Part shown: piece by piece, positions 43,677-55,849 of the stretch | Position numbering within the stretch: the first letter of the stretch is position 1 | Layout: the number at the start of each line of letters is the position of its first letter | NCBI GenBank assembly: GCA_032433765.1 | Contig: JAVIAB010000124.1 | Location: 90,809,911 to 90,873,910, forward strand | DNA from: Megaustenia siamemsis | Lineage: Eukaryota; Mollusca; Gastropoda; Stylommatophora; Ariophantidae | Length of the DNA stretch: 64,000 nt | Direction of reading: 5' to 3' | Made by a program: the position numbers and the translations under genes | The notes under the pieces: model-generated | What the model was told of the DNA's origin: nothing | Databases searched by the model: none | What the model saw: the letters and a program-made list of their open reading frames with translations, nothing else

Positions 43677-44362
43677 TTAAATAGATCGATAACAAAATAT
43701 CTTTGTTTTAATTAGACATTTGATATACCACAATCGATTAATAAGGAAACGTTACATTTTGGAAGATCAAAAAATCATACAAATGATATATTCAAGTCAA
43801 TGAATTATTTAGTATTGACGAGACACTAATATCCTTTGTTAATTTTCATTTCTCAACAATATGAGCCAGTACCAACCTTTTTGTTACTGCTGGAGTGACT
43901 ATACAATAACTATAAGAGAATTCAACAACAAATAATGAGAAGCGATGTAATGCCGTTTAATTGTTATTCCGTAGCATGCATCTTTTATTGAAGAAACGCA
44001 GTTGTTCAAATACCAAGCTTTGTAAACTGTAAACTTTCAGTTCTTGTCATCTTCTAATCCTTGCAAAGTTTGAGCCTCAACTATTTCTTAAGTTACATCA
44101 AGAAAGTATACCTGACCCTTTTTTTTCTGTCTTTTGGATTTCGCGCGCTCTGGTTTTTTTAGATAATTTTATTTTAACATTTTTAGTGATTATTTAAATA
44201 TAAATTATTGAAGAACATATGACATCCTTTAAAAAAAAAACTACTTGTGTTTCCTCCAACGCGTTCGTGATATCGGAAGCACAAGAAGAAAAACATACAA
44301 ATTATCTGGTTTGGTGATCATATCAAAAAGACAACCACCGAATAGAGAATATAGCAATGTTA

Positions 44363-44606
44363 GTTAGCCGAGTTGGCAGTGTTTCCTAGCATTTGACTTT
44401 TCGTGTGAAGGCGCTGTGCCAAGGAGTAGGGGTTCGATCCTGCTTAGGACCATATATTGTTCTTGGCATTTTTCTGTTGTTGATTATTTGTCATTTTTTC
44501 CGAGTGCTGTAAACATACCTCTTCCTCTGAATTAATTCGCTGATTATCGCCTCCGAAGTTTCCCTCTATAATCATATTCATTTATTATTATTATTTGTCT
44601 CCAATA
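44363..44606 (+). mobile_element. tRNA-derived SINE, family 1 (shared copy)
   Basis: This is the partner of 5650-5908. A box tagccgagttgg, B box gggttcgatcctg, tail with attattattatttg. It lies in intron 1 of GPCR C. Confidence 0.8.
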
Positions 44607-45536
44607 TATCATTGACAGCTTCAGAGGTATAGGCGCTTGAAAGAAAGATGGTTACGGACTATTAGAAACACTCAGAAGCGTGTTGACTGAAGGGACCATC
44701 AGAAGAGAAAATGACTGCAACAAACTGCCTTTCTACATACAGGAGTATAATACAATAATGGAAGTATCAGAAAAGCTATAGCTCCAAAATGATAATACTT
44801 AAACAATGATTAAAATAAAAGATTCTTCTTCTCTTTCCTTCTTCATTTGCTTTTCAGCATCGGAGAAATATATACTTTTGCTGTATTTTGATCTTCTGTT
44901 CTGCTGCTGCTATATTTCCTAGTGTTTATAATATTCCATCAATCCATTTTCGAGTTCGGCCCTTGGTTCTGTGTTCTCACAACGTTGATTGAAGACTCTC
45001 TGTGTTGTGTTTTGATATGTCTGCTGTGTCACGTGACTAAACCCCTGTTGTTTTATTTGGTGTATTTTTATATATTCTATGGCGGGGGTTATTCCTAAAT
45101 TTTTTTCTCAGTTCTTCATTTCTGATCGTATCTTTTATGCAGTTCATACCATTCGTCTAACATATTTCATTTCAGTAGAGGTTATTGTTCTTATTGTTCT
45201 TGCATCTATGGTCCAGGACTGACATTGGTATCACAAAGCTGGGATGAAGATTGTATTGCGGAAAAATAGGAAATGCAAATGAATAATATTTGATGTACGC
45301 AGTGTAAAGTTAAACACAGATAATCATTAAACAAAAGAAATATGAGATAAATGGGTACCTAAAAGGCTGATGTTGACAGAATCTTCGAAACCTTGTTTGG
45401 AAAAGCAGATAATGTTGATAATGTTTGTGACGATGCCAACAATGTTGACTATCTGACACACCACACAATAGAAAAGTCATGAAAAAATCATTATGGTTTG
45501 ATTGCTTATGCCAAATGCATCTTCTAATTGATCCAT

Positions 45537-47761
45537 TGTCTATTATTGGTAAATTGCAAAATTTATCATTTTTGATGAATATAATTACATCGTATATGAC
45601 ATTACGCAATTGTGCTTGACGTCAAGCACGTCTATATTTCTAAACTAGCATATTTTGACAATATCATGGAGGTAATTTTTATTTATTGTATAGCTTCATT
45701 ATTTTTTTTATCAGTAAAAAACTGTGAGAAATATTTCTCATTTTACTGTTTATGATTTAAAAAAATGTTTAATGTAACTTTGAAAATAAACATTACATAC
45801 ATAAACTTCTTACTGAATGTCAATTTATCACAAATCTATTTTTTAAAGCAAGCATCTATCAGAATAGAGGGTTAAACTTCAATTTGGTTTGAATTACAAA
45901 AAATGTGTGATACAGGGATGCTTCCTCTCTTCATACTGAGTCAGTCATGAGAAATGTCAGTAATGATGACGTATTGGTGAAGTTTTGGCCTTTAAATGGG
46001 CAACATAAATTCCATAACTCAGGGACGCTGACGACCCATTCCTCCTCACAAACAGTGCAGATGGCTTAAAAGAAACAAATGAGTGTGTAAAAAAACACAG
46101 TGAAGAGCAAAACCTCTATCTAAACATACAAATAGCTAACAAAATGTTCATTGAAAACAACAACAAGCCAAAGCAAACTCATCATCAACAGTGAGGAACT
46201 TGAAATTGAAACAAACTATGAATATATGTGATCTGTAGTAAGTAACAACGGCAGCTGCCAGAAAGAGATCAAATGACGATTATCAACACAAAATTAAAAC
46301 GACATGAAGAACTTGTGGCACAATAACAGCAAGGCTGTGAAATTAAAATTACAACGAACATTATCTTCGCGATAGCAACATTCAGGGTTGTAAATCAAGA
46401 GCAATTTCACAAACAAGGAAAATAAAAAATCTATTCATTCGGGAAAAAAACATGCTAGAGAAAAATCCTTAAGATACCCTGGAAATTTGAAAAAAAAAAT
46501 GGAATACATTTAAAATTTTAAACTTTTAAAATAACTGGTTTATAAAAACCATTCTACAGAATAAATTAAAATAATATGGCCACTTGTAAAGACACAGCAG
46601 GCTGGAAGAAACAATAATGGAATGGCGTTGAATCAGGAGAGACCAAGATGAAGATGGTTTCAACAAATCTAGAACAGCTTGGACATGGCAACAGAATAGG
46701 TGACAGATCTATGTAGAAACAGATTCTTTCAGACGGGCTGTGGTGAATGAAACATTACGTAAAGAACATACGACCTTCTGACGATGATAAATGTATTGGT
46801 CTAAAAAATGTATCATTTAACTTGTTTTAAAGTTTATGTACATAATATTCACATGTTAACATTGTTGTTAATAAGGAATTATATTTTGATATTTGAAAAA
46901 CACATAAATTATTTCTTTTTTTTTTCACCTGTTTAGCTCTGTTTGAATAGTAAATCGTGTTTTCGTGGTTTAAATGTAAAATAATATCATTGAAAGAATG
47001 AAATGAAGAGTAAAATGAAATATTTTATCACGATATTTTAGTCTTATATGTTAGATTTGTACAACACAGATTTTGAGATTTTCCACTGATTCTAATAACG
47101 TTTTGAAATATCAAGGATTGCAGTAATTATTGCATTCACAAATGTTCACTATAATTAATGCGCAAATACATGTTTAAGAACATTCTTGTTAAAATGTAAA
47201 AACATAAAAGTTTCCATAAACTATTGCTTGTTTTGGACACGCGGTCATTATAATTAATGCTGGAAACCATGTTTAAATGCAGTCCATCTATTCAAGTGTA
47301 AACACACACAGTTTTCCATAAATTGCTGTTGCGTATTGACCTGCAGACATTAGAAATAATGCTGAAGGAGATGTTTAGCAAATTTAATCAACAATTATCT
47401 CAGTAATTAGGAAATGTAGTGATTTTACAGTTAATAATTTATTTTATTTTTGCAATACATCAACATTACGTTGCCACGATAAACTTATTGCATTTAATCA
47501 TTGACGCTAAGAAGGAAATAATGTACTTTTAACTGCCCGTTGACACGATGTGGGGACGTAGACAAAGACATTTCTCATTCGCTTACAACTTGTAAACATT
47601 GTGCAGGTTGTTTATTACAGGCAATTGAATTACGATTGTAATATGGCCACACAAGAGTGTGTTCTAGTGTACAAAAACAGATTCGAGTACTGGAAAGTTT
47701 TCTCATGAGCAACATCGAATTTGACCAAACTGGAAACAATTACAGAAATTCAGGCTGTGCT
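45537..47761. other. Noncoding sequence plus RTE-like remnant, shared with duplicon 1
   Basis: The decayed RTE-like RT remnant (plus strand) spans about 45,870-46,810, matching 7151-8360 without its SINE. From 46,810 to 47,315 and 47,316-47,761 it is noncoding and contains the empty hAT site (about 47,309-47,325). Confidence 0.55.
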
Positions 47762-50700
47762 ATTGAGTTATTTGCGGGTATTCATCATTGCACTCCGAAC
47801 ATGTCCATAGACATCCGCTCAGATCACCTTCTCAGTAATTCTCGCAGTGTCCAGCGACTGACGACTCCAGTTCTATGTTGGTTGATAAGGCTTCTTACAC
47901 GGCAACTAAGTTTCTCATTTCTGGCAGTGCCCATCTTAACTCCTAAGAAGTGACGTGGATCTGTGTTTGTCGAAGTCATGTGCTCTTCCCACATCTCGGA
48001 GGGCATTGATGATGTCCGCCCGATCCATCGGTTGCCCGTCCTCGACAACAGCGCAGCCAACCAACCTGTACGCTCTTTCATTTCCCCGTACTCCCGCATG
48101 TCCAGGGACATAGACAAAGGTGACCTTACGTATTTTGGATTTCTGCAACGACCCTACCCATTGCATGCGTACAGAGCTCGCCTGCACTATTTGTACCATA
48201 CTCATCGAATCACTCAGTATAAATGCGTGGATGTAGTCTTGTGACTCTAACCATTTGAATGCCTTGGTCACTGCCATCGCCTCCATTGTCATGCTACTAG
48301 TGGTCATGACGTATGCACCACTGTTTTCCCTTGACTATCTGCGTCCCGAGCGTTCTGTAAATGCCCATGCACTTCTTTGGTGTCGTCTTACAGATCCGTC
48401 TGTATAGATGACTGCATCTTTCTCATCGGTGTTATCGCAGATGAGACAATTGACCTTAGCATTAACCACGACCGGGTTCTGTTCCCTACTTTTCCTGTCG
48501 AGTGTGAGAATACACGAGAAAGTCCCCTTGAATGACCTAGGCACCAGTATCCACTCCTCACCAACGCTGATATTGGTAAGCCCACAGACCTGTTTGATGA
48601 CATCTTCTGCTCGGCCCACCCATGATTTCACTCTTTTTAGCCTGGCACCTTTCCCTGTGTTGAGCACGCGGTGCAATGGATGCTCTGTGCCTGTACTAAT
48701 CTTCATGCATGATCGTGCTCTCGAGATCTTGATTCTGTCATCCATGGTTGGAAAGTCAAGAAGATACTTCATTGCTACACAGGGAGTGTTGCTCGTACAT
48801 CCCAGGATAATGCGCATGGCTTCATTTTGTATTTTTTCCAGCCTATCAATTTGAGTCGTACTGACAGTAAGAATTGCCAGGGCATACTCGACTGGTGCGA
48901 AGACTAATCCTTGGAACAGAAAAGTAAGTAGCCTCTGCTCGACGTTGGCATCTGCCATGACCTTCAAGGCGGCTAATCGTTTGCGGGATTTTGTTATCAC
49001 ATGGTCGACATGGTCTCGAAAACACAGGCTGCGATCAAATTTAACGCAGAGGTATGTCTTTATCTTGTCCCTGGCCACCTCATCAGCTCCCATTCGTACT
49101 ACCGGTGTGGTCGTATTAACGATATGATTGTTAAGGGAGAACCATGAAACTGATGCTTTATTATGTTTGACCAAGGCACCTGAAACCCCACTCCAGGAAG
49201 AAATGCGATTGACTTCGTCTTGCATTGTGGAGGCGATTCCCGGTCTGTCTCTTCCCTGTCGATATACCAGAATATCATCAGCAAAAGTCATAGTTCTTCC
49301 CCTTCCATCCAGCTGTTGTTCCGTGATCGTTATTGTGTACACGTTAAATAGAACTGGTGACAATGGTGTGCCTTGTATCAGCCCTGGACACATGGATGAT
49401 GGCTTGGAAGACCAACTTCCACATCTGAGTATCACCGTCCTCTGAAACAGTGCCGCAGCGATCCATCTAATGAGGAAGGGGTGCACCGCCAGTTTGAGGA
49501 GCATATGCATGAGATATTCAAATGGTACCCTGTTGTATGCATCCTCCAGATCTATAGCAGCAGCACATGTCTCTTCTCGTCTGTGGAAACCTTCGAAGAC
49601 GTCATAGGCAAAGACTGCAGCTTTGAGCCATGTCTCTTTGTTATATTTATAACCTCCGAGTATGGGTGGGAATACGCGTTTCTGTTCAAGGTGACAGGTG
49701 AGGACACGGGTAACTATTTTCTCCAGGAGCTTGCCCGCAGTCATAATACCGACCACATTACCCCAAAAATCATGTGCCGAAGGTCTGTAAAATGTATGGT
49801 CACAAACCATATTCCCTATACGCCACTTGGCGTGATGGGGGTACTTTACTTTTTACATTTTGTCCGCAGTGTTCTGCATTGTGGTTTCTGTAGGCACTGA
49901 TCTAAGAATGGTCCGTGTTTGGCTTCGTTAGCGGTAGTAAGTAGCTGTGTACACACTCCACCTTAATCTGGCCACTCCGAATACTGGCATTAAACTCATT
50001 TACCAGTTTTGTCAAGTCGTCGTCAGCTAAATAATATCTTATGCCATCGTACCGAACACCATCTCGACCCGGAGCAGTGTTGTGTGACCTTTATAGGGTC
50101 GTGCGAATGGTATCGGTAGCGACTGTGAGATATTTTTCCAGCCCTACATCGTTACCCAATTTTGACAGCGATCCCCGTATCCTCATTCTTACAGCCTCAT
50201 TTCTTTGGTCCGTCTGCTCAATGCAGCATGCAAGCAGGGTCTTCCCTTTGCTCTCATCAGATGTGTCTCATATCCGGCCTGTGCTCTGAAAGTCTGGTAT
50301 GCCTCTGTGTTGTATTGTGCCATTCATGCTCTGATGAAGGCGCCAGAATGTGGCTAGCCATTTTTCTGAGCACACTTTTTTTTTTACAGAAGTCATCCCA
50401 TTTGGCATTCTTAGCCTCCTTAGCGCATAGTTTAAAGTGCATCATTTTTTGGTCGACCTCTACTTTCAGACGCTTCAAAAGCTCAGGTTGTGTTCTTCCA
50501 TTCCTTTTGGCTTTCTGCCATGTCTTGACTGTTTGTCTCTTGCTCCGCCAAGCTTCCTCGACTTCTACGTTCCACCAGGGTGGCTGCGTCCATCTGCTCC
50601 TGCCTCCTACGAGGGCCCTCTGTTTTCTATGTCTGATTTTGCTAATGACGTCCAAGTCTGTTTTACTCGTAGTGGAATGTGTGGAGCTTTCTTTTCTGGC

Positions 50701-51078
50701 TTCTATTTCTGCTTTTCTCAATTAGGAGGACACATGGATAGCGATCACTTCCGTGGAACCCCAGTGCACTCCACCTGCAAACCGGTGCGAAGGTGGAAGA
50801 CACTAGGGCAAAGTCTATGACACTATCAGAGTCCCCTGTTCGAGTGGCCATTCTTGTTGCCCTTCCATCATTCAAGCACACTAAATCGGCCGATACCAGT
50901 GAGTTCTCTAGGTCTTCTCCCTGTCTGTTGGTTATGACGTTACCCCACTGGTTTCCTCTAGCATTAAATTCTCCGCAGAAAATGACATTCTCTTCATCGA
51001 ACTCGAAAAGATTCTGCCATTGTATCGTGTTCACCTTCCCATTACAGGCAAACACATTAACAATTTTGTGATTCACGC
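47762..51078 (-). mobile_element. Non-LTR retrotransposon, EN + RT + RNase H, large open RT frame
   Basis: Read on the minus strand: EN (51,076-50,663, with VIFCGEFNARGNQWGN and GSDRYPCVLL, SDH changed to SDR), a linker (50,721-50,257), RT (about 49,735-48,335, roughly 460 open codons, with ETCAAAIDLEDAYNRVPFEY, LIQGTPLSPVLFNVYTIT and intact FADD in TMTFADDILVYRQ) leading into RNase H (AVIYTDGSVRRHQ, then after a frameshift LSDSMSMVQIVQ and YVPGHAGVRGNERAYRL). It is the least decayed LINE in the window. It starts inside EN, so it is 5'-truncated. Duplicon 1 runs uninterrupted here (12,555-12,585). A partial SINE interrupts it at 49,742. Confidence 0.85.
49742..49863 (+). mobile_element. 5'-truncated SINE family 2 inside LINE
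   Basis: It matches the 3' half of family 2 (ccacattaccccaaaaatca ... cgccacttggcgtgatgggg, tactttactttttac). It is flanked by ccgcagt at 49,735-49,741 and 49,864-49,870. It disrupts the LINE's RT N-terminal region, so it is younger than the LINE. Confidence 0.85.
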
Positions 51079-51089
51079 TGTATCATCCA

Positions 51090-51470
51090 GGAGTAGCAGT
51101 GGTGTACCTTTGGTGTGTACACGGACCTATTTTTGGAAACTTCTGTTACTGCGTGTTGTGTTTGCGCATTTTCACTTTTGTGCACGCATACGCTCCCTAA
51201 ACATTTTATTCGTATTTACTTGTCATTTCTCTCTTTGTTTTGATTTTTAAAATTATTTATTATGTATTTTAAATACATATTTGAACGTATGTTGTATGTT
51301 TGTTCTCGTTGAAGGTATTTGCGCCGAAACATTGTTCTGGTTTGTGTTGTCCACTTGTTACGTGAAGCTTTGACCATACCATTTTTTTCTATAAACATAT
51401 TTTCATTTCTCATCATCCAGGAGTGCTTTTCTGCAACCTCCGACACATTAATGAGTAATGCAACATCTAC
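51090..51470 (+). mobile_element. Probable Penelope-like 3' tail remnant (duplicate of 12,570-12,960)
   Basis: It has the same landmarks: gttgaaggtatttgcgccga and aaacattgttctgg (about 51,308-51,340), then ttacgtgaagctttgaccat. It is old and shared between the duplicons. Confidence 0.45.
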
Positions 51471-52019
51471 CACGACAGACTGCCACAGTTTCTACACACA
51501 ATTTAGTGTACATTTTAATGTTTGAGTGAACTCAGAGGCAATGCCTGTCGCCAAGGAGGTAGATAACCAAACAGGTCCCCACTCACTGTCAATAATGAAA
51601 GAAATGTAGAAGAAACACATTTCTAAAAGATATCACGTAAGAAATAGAAACATAAGGAGTGGCTTTATGGACATATAAGTGGAATAGATCTGCACTAGTG
51701 TACTGTTGGAATGTTTACTCTGTATCTATTATAACAAGTGCATATCGCACCTATCGACGAGTAAATTATTTGTCTTTATTTTTAGACAGGTTCAAGACCT
51801 GTCTGTTCAAAAATTATGAAATACACTGACATTGTATGGCTAATTCAGAATATAATGTCATAACTCATTTATATGAAAGTGTGTTTAACTCACATTGACA
51901 CATGCCAGTTGATTAGTTGGAAATTGAAACAAAAAACAAAATGACTAAATTGTTGAGGGTTTTTGAGAAGTAATAACAACGAAAAAGAATACTGACCTCG
52001 TTATTTTCACTAGCTTGTG
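51471..52019. other. Noncoding sequence before the satellite
   Basis: It aligns to 13,010-13,556. I see no coding signal. Confidence 0.4.
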
Positions 52020-53540
52020 GCCTAGTGTGGTCAAATTGTCAACGTTACTCCCATAGAACAGTGGCGGATGGGTTTGTTACTTTCAATTCACTGAATTTGT
52101 GGCTAGTGGTCAAATTACGAAAGCAGACAAAGCTCCTGGACCAGATAATATTACTAAAGTTGAGATAAAAGCCATGGGTGATTTTAGAATAGAAATAATA
52201 ACAAAAATATTGAATGATATCTGCAACAAATGATATATACCAGACGACCTGCTCAAATCAATATTCATAGCGCTACCAAAGAAATCGGGTGCGATTGAAT
52301 GCGATGATCATCGCACAACAAGCCTTATGAGTCATATGACTAAGATATTACTAAGAATCATAATGCGAAGAGTGCGAAACAAAATCAGTCTGGAAATTAG
52401 CGATGAACAGTGTGGTTTTGTTAGAGATAAAGGAACAATTAATGCCATTTATATCATAAGATCTTTAGTAGAAAGAGCCACAGTGGTGAAAACAGATCTA
52501 TACCTATGTTTCATAGATTATACCAAAGGCATTTGACATAGTAAAGCACCAAGAAATAATCATACTTTTAGAAAACATAAACGTAGACAGCAAAGATCTA
52601 AGAATAATAAAGAACATGTACTGGCAACAAATAGCGGCCATAAGAACTGGACATCAATTGCGAATGTTCCAACAAATAAAACAGAGTGTTAGACAAGGTT
52701 GTGTGCTGTCGCCAAATTTGTTTAATATCTATAGTGAGATTATTTTAAGATCCATAAGGGACATACCTGGAATAACAATTGGAGTTCATAATATAAATAA
52801 ACTAAGGTATGCTGATGATACAGTCTTAATCGCTAAGAGTGAAAATGAGTTACAAGAAATGTTGGACATTATAGTGAAAGAAAGCAAAAATAAAGGACTC
52901 AGCCTTAATAGCAAAAATACAGAGGTAATGGTAACAACAAAGAAAAAGACATCACCTTGGTGCAAAATAAAGACAAGTGGAACAATATTAAAACAGGTAA
53001 ATGAATTTAAATATTTGGGAACTTTGTTAACCTCAGACGGAAGATGTACAAAAGAGGTGAGATACAGAATGGCTCAGGCAAAAGCAGCTTTCCAAAGAAT
53101 GAGGAAGATACTATGCAATCCATTTTTGACAATAGAAACAAGAAAAAGAGTTCTTAAATGTTACGTAGAGCCAGACTAACATATGGATACGAATAATGGA
53201 CAATAGGACAACAGACAAGAAAATCACTGGAGAGATAGAGGGAAGCAAAGAGAAAAAGTAACAGACAGCTTAAGAGAATGGCTTGGCAGAAGGTTAACAT
53301 CAGAAATCATAAATAGCTGCCGAGATCGAAAGTTATGTTGAGACATGATCACCTATGCCAGCAAGCCCGGTACTTGGATGATGATGATGATGATGTGGTC
53401 AAATTGCAAGCGTTCCTCCCATAGGACAGTGGCGGTTGGGTTTGTAATTTTTAATTCTCTGAATTTGTGGCTAGTGTGGTCAAATTTACTCCCATAGGTC
53501 AGTGGCGGATGGATTTGTTACTTTCAATTCTCTGAATAAC
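52020..53540. repeat. 82-bp satellite, about 3 units, split by a LINE
   Basis: Units lie at 52,025-52,116 and 53,395-53,540. They are diverged from each other, unlike the homogenised copies in duplicon 1. The 1278 bp between them is a retrotransposon. Confidence 0.85.
52117..53394 (+). mobile_element. 5'-truncated LINE inserted into satellite
   Basis: RT frames: KADKAPGPDNITKVEIK at 52,120, SLMSHMTKILLRIIMRRVRN and SDEQCGFVRDKGT (52,327-52,536), then an open 187-codon frame (52,616-53,179) with VRQGCVLSPNLFNIYSEII, intact YADD (LRYADDTVLIAKSE) and EFKYLGTLLTSDGRCTKEVR. The C-terminal region is internally deleted compared with 59,353-59,868. The 3' end is an atgatgatgatgatg run. The 11-bp TSD gtggtcaaatt is at 52,106-52,116 and 53,395-53,405, so the target was a satellite monomer. 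Confidence 0.9.
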
Positions 53541-54624
53541 TCAATTTGTTATTAGTTTTGTTTAGTCGACAGAACATCTTCGTTGCGTAACGGACACATC
53601 CACAGTGCACATATCCCTTCCTGAGCACTTTCCCCAGTATATGAATGTTATGTGTTGAAATTATATAAACCTGGTATAGCATATGTGTCAAGGGGTATTG
53701 GGCGGATCACATTCATCTCTCTTTAAACCTTATTTTGAATAATACCATCAGTAATTCATAGTCAGAATTCAGTCTGCGTCTTGTAGTTTTGCAGATCATG
53801 TCGTCGCCCATCTGGATATGAATATCAAAATCAACAACAACATGTTTGCAGACATTCTTTACTTATTCAAACAAACAAAATAAAACCATGTATCTAACGC
53901 CCGTTGCATAAACACAGCTATATTTGACACTGAGAGCTGTTTAATAACCACCGTTGGCTTTGTTCTGCCCGATAACTTCCAGCTCCTTCAGTTGGATCTT
54001 TGTGCCATGTCAACCAAACCTCCAATTTCAGGATTCTGCGCCGGCACTATGATGTTCGTGTGTCTGGCTGGGGTATTTAAGGTGAATCAAGATGGAAGTC
54101 CAAACATTGTTGGCAAATGCTGCGCGTGCTACGTCATAATGATGGACGATCGTGTATCATTTCGTGCATCATGTAAACTGTGCACTCACTCGAAAAGAAG
54201 AGCTAAGAGGAGAACCTGTGAAACAGTTAATTCTTTCATACTGTAGGATCTACAAGTGAGATCTGAGCGCTTATGGACAGCTGTTTAATGAGGATAATAC
54301 GACGACCAGCGTTCTACTTACTTGTTTTTGTAGATGTTGTATAGCTTCTATTGGTCTCTTCCAAGTGTTGCATTTATCTTTTAGTTTATTGCTTCGTGCA
54401 ATAGCCAGTCAAATGCAAGCTTGAAGTAACACACAGTCTAGATATACATTTCTTTGATATTTCACAAATTGATATATGGAGTTCATTTATTGCAATTTTG
54501 CTCTACAGTGTTTCCGTCTATTTAAAAAAAAAAAAAATTATATTTCTCAAGACTGATTTCTTCTACACTATTTTCAGTACCTGACGTATACAAAAAAAAT
54601 AAGCGTCGGGAGAGAGGGGACAGG
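53541..54624. other. Noncoding sequence shared with duplicon 1
   Basis: It aligns to 14,196-15,290. No gene supported. Confidence 0.4.
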
Positions 54625-54945
54625 TTGATCTAACAACATATTTGTTAGCTGCACTGTCTTTGAAGACGGTCAACAATTGAATCGAGCACACGTCATTCAT
54701 ATTCTCCATGAAGTGGAAATGACGCAGAAATTCGACATCTATGAGTCCACGCCACTCCTTCGGATGAAAGTGATGGGAGTTAAGATGGGCACAGCCAGAA
54801 ACGAGAAACTTAGTGGGCGTGTGAGAGGACTTATCAACCAACAAAACTGGAGTCGTCAGTCGCTGGACACTGCTAGGCTTGCTAAGGAAGGTATCTGATT
54901 GCCCATGGACATGTTTAGAAAGAGTAATGTTGATAATGACCCTCA
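54625..54945 (+). mobile_element. 3' fragment of the 47.8-51.1 kb LINE family
   Basis: In opposite orientation it matches the RNase H-to-end part of the 47,762-51,078 element (gttaagatgggcacagccag; gagaggacttatcaaccaac; gtcgtcagtcgctggacact). Duplicon 1 lacks it (15,270-15,310), so it is a post-duplication, severely truncated insertion. Confidence 0.8.
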
Positions 54946-55150
54946 ATAACTCAATAATACCATCAAAATAAGCACCAGCAAGATAGAATTCATGAACTGA
55001 ACATCGCCAAAGAAGAACATAACATCAGCATAACTATAAAGGACATATAATTAAAACTATTGAAGTAATTTAAAATCTAGGAGGTCTTGTGACAAATGAC
55101 AATTTTCGAACAGCAGAAATAGGTTCAAGATGCAACAGAGCATGTCAAAT
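54946..55150 (+). mobile_element. RTE-like LINE remnant, left part
   Basis: It is collinear with 15,305-15,500 in duplicon 1. It continues at 55,794-55,849 and 57,939-58,190 around later insertions. Confidence 0.5.
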
Positions 55151-55793
55151 CACCTGAAACCTGTCAATCACCGTTATCCAAGAGGGAAATAGACACCTGT
55201 CATCACCGCTGTCCAGAAGGGAAATAGACACCTGTCATCACCGCTGTCCAGCAGGGAAATAAGACACCTGCCATCACCGTTGTCCAGCAAGGAAATAGAC
55301 ACCTGTCATCACCGCTGTCCAGCAGGGAAATAAGACACCTGCCATCACCGTTGTCCAGCAAGGAAATAAACACATGTCATCACCACTGTCCAGCAGGGAA
55401 ATAAGACACCTGCCATCACCGTTGTCCAGCAAGGAAATAAACACATGTCATCACCACTGTCCAGCAGGGAAATAAGACACCTGCCATCACCGCTGACCAG
55501 CAAGGAAATAGACACCTCTCATCACCGCTGTCCAGCAAGGAAATAGACACCCTTCATCACCACTGCCCAGCAGGGAAATAGACACCTGTCATCACCGCTG
55601 CCCAGCAGGGAAATAAGACACCTGCCATCACCGCTGTCCAGCAGGGAAATAGACACCAGTCATCACCGCTGTCCAGCAAGGAAATAGACACCTGCCATCA
55701 CCACTGTCCAGCAGGGAAATAGACACCAGTCATCACCGCTGTCAAGCAAGGAAATAGACACCTGCCATCACCTCTGTTCAGCTGGGAAATAAG
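55151..55793. repeat. 35/36-bp minisatellite, 18 units
   Basis: Each unit reads about acacctgtcatcaccgctgt then ccagcagggaaatag. Variants alternate (gtcatcaccgctgtccagcagg and gccatcaccgttgtccagcaag), giving a 71-bp higher-order dimer over units 3-10. Duplicon 1 has a single unit at 15,500-15,535. The array lies inside a dead LINE remnant. Confidence 0.95.
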
Positions 55794-55849
55794 AATATAA
55801 ACAAAACTAACACGCCGCAACACAATTCCAACGTTGTGCTACCGATGTC

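Larger units (their letters stand above)
40175..45536 (-). pseudogene. Chemosensory GPCR C pseudogene (duplicate of A)
   Basis: Exon 1 (45,536-45,359) matches A but codon 20, TGG in A, is TGA (45,479-45,477). Exon 2 (43,676-43,462) is open and TM2-TM3 are intact (SSCITAMITLERCLC), but the acceptor AG seen in A is AA (43,677 on the plus strand is t). Exon 3 (40,525 to about 40,215; acceptor ttacag) encodes TM4 and TM5 (RRILMITVGIFIVFFFCGS; PLATFVIIVVCTTILSVKLR) and then loses homology before TM6, ending at 40,175. Three independent lesions make it a pseudogene. Exon order and sizes match genes A and B. Confidence 0.85.

Noticed and set aside
50041..50820. Plus-strand frames up to 187 codons at 50.0-50.8 kb
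   Set aside because: They are antisense to the LINE EN/linker frames on the minus strand, which carry real family motifs.
55151..55793. Possible coding tandem repeat (protein repeat domain)
   Set aside because: Units alternate between 35 and 36 bp, so the frame is not kept, and the array lies in a dead LINE.
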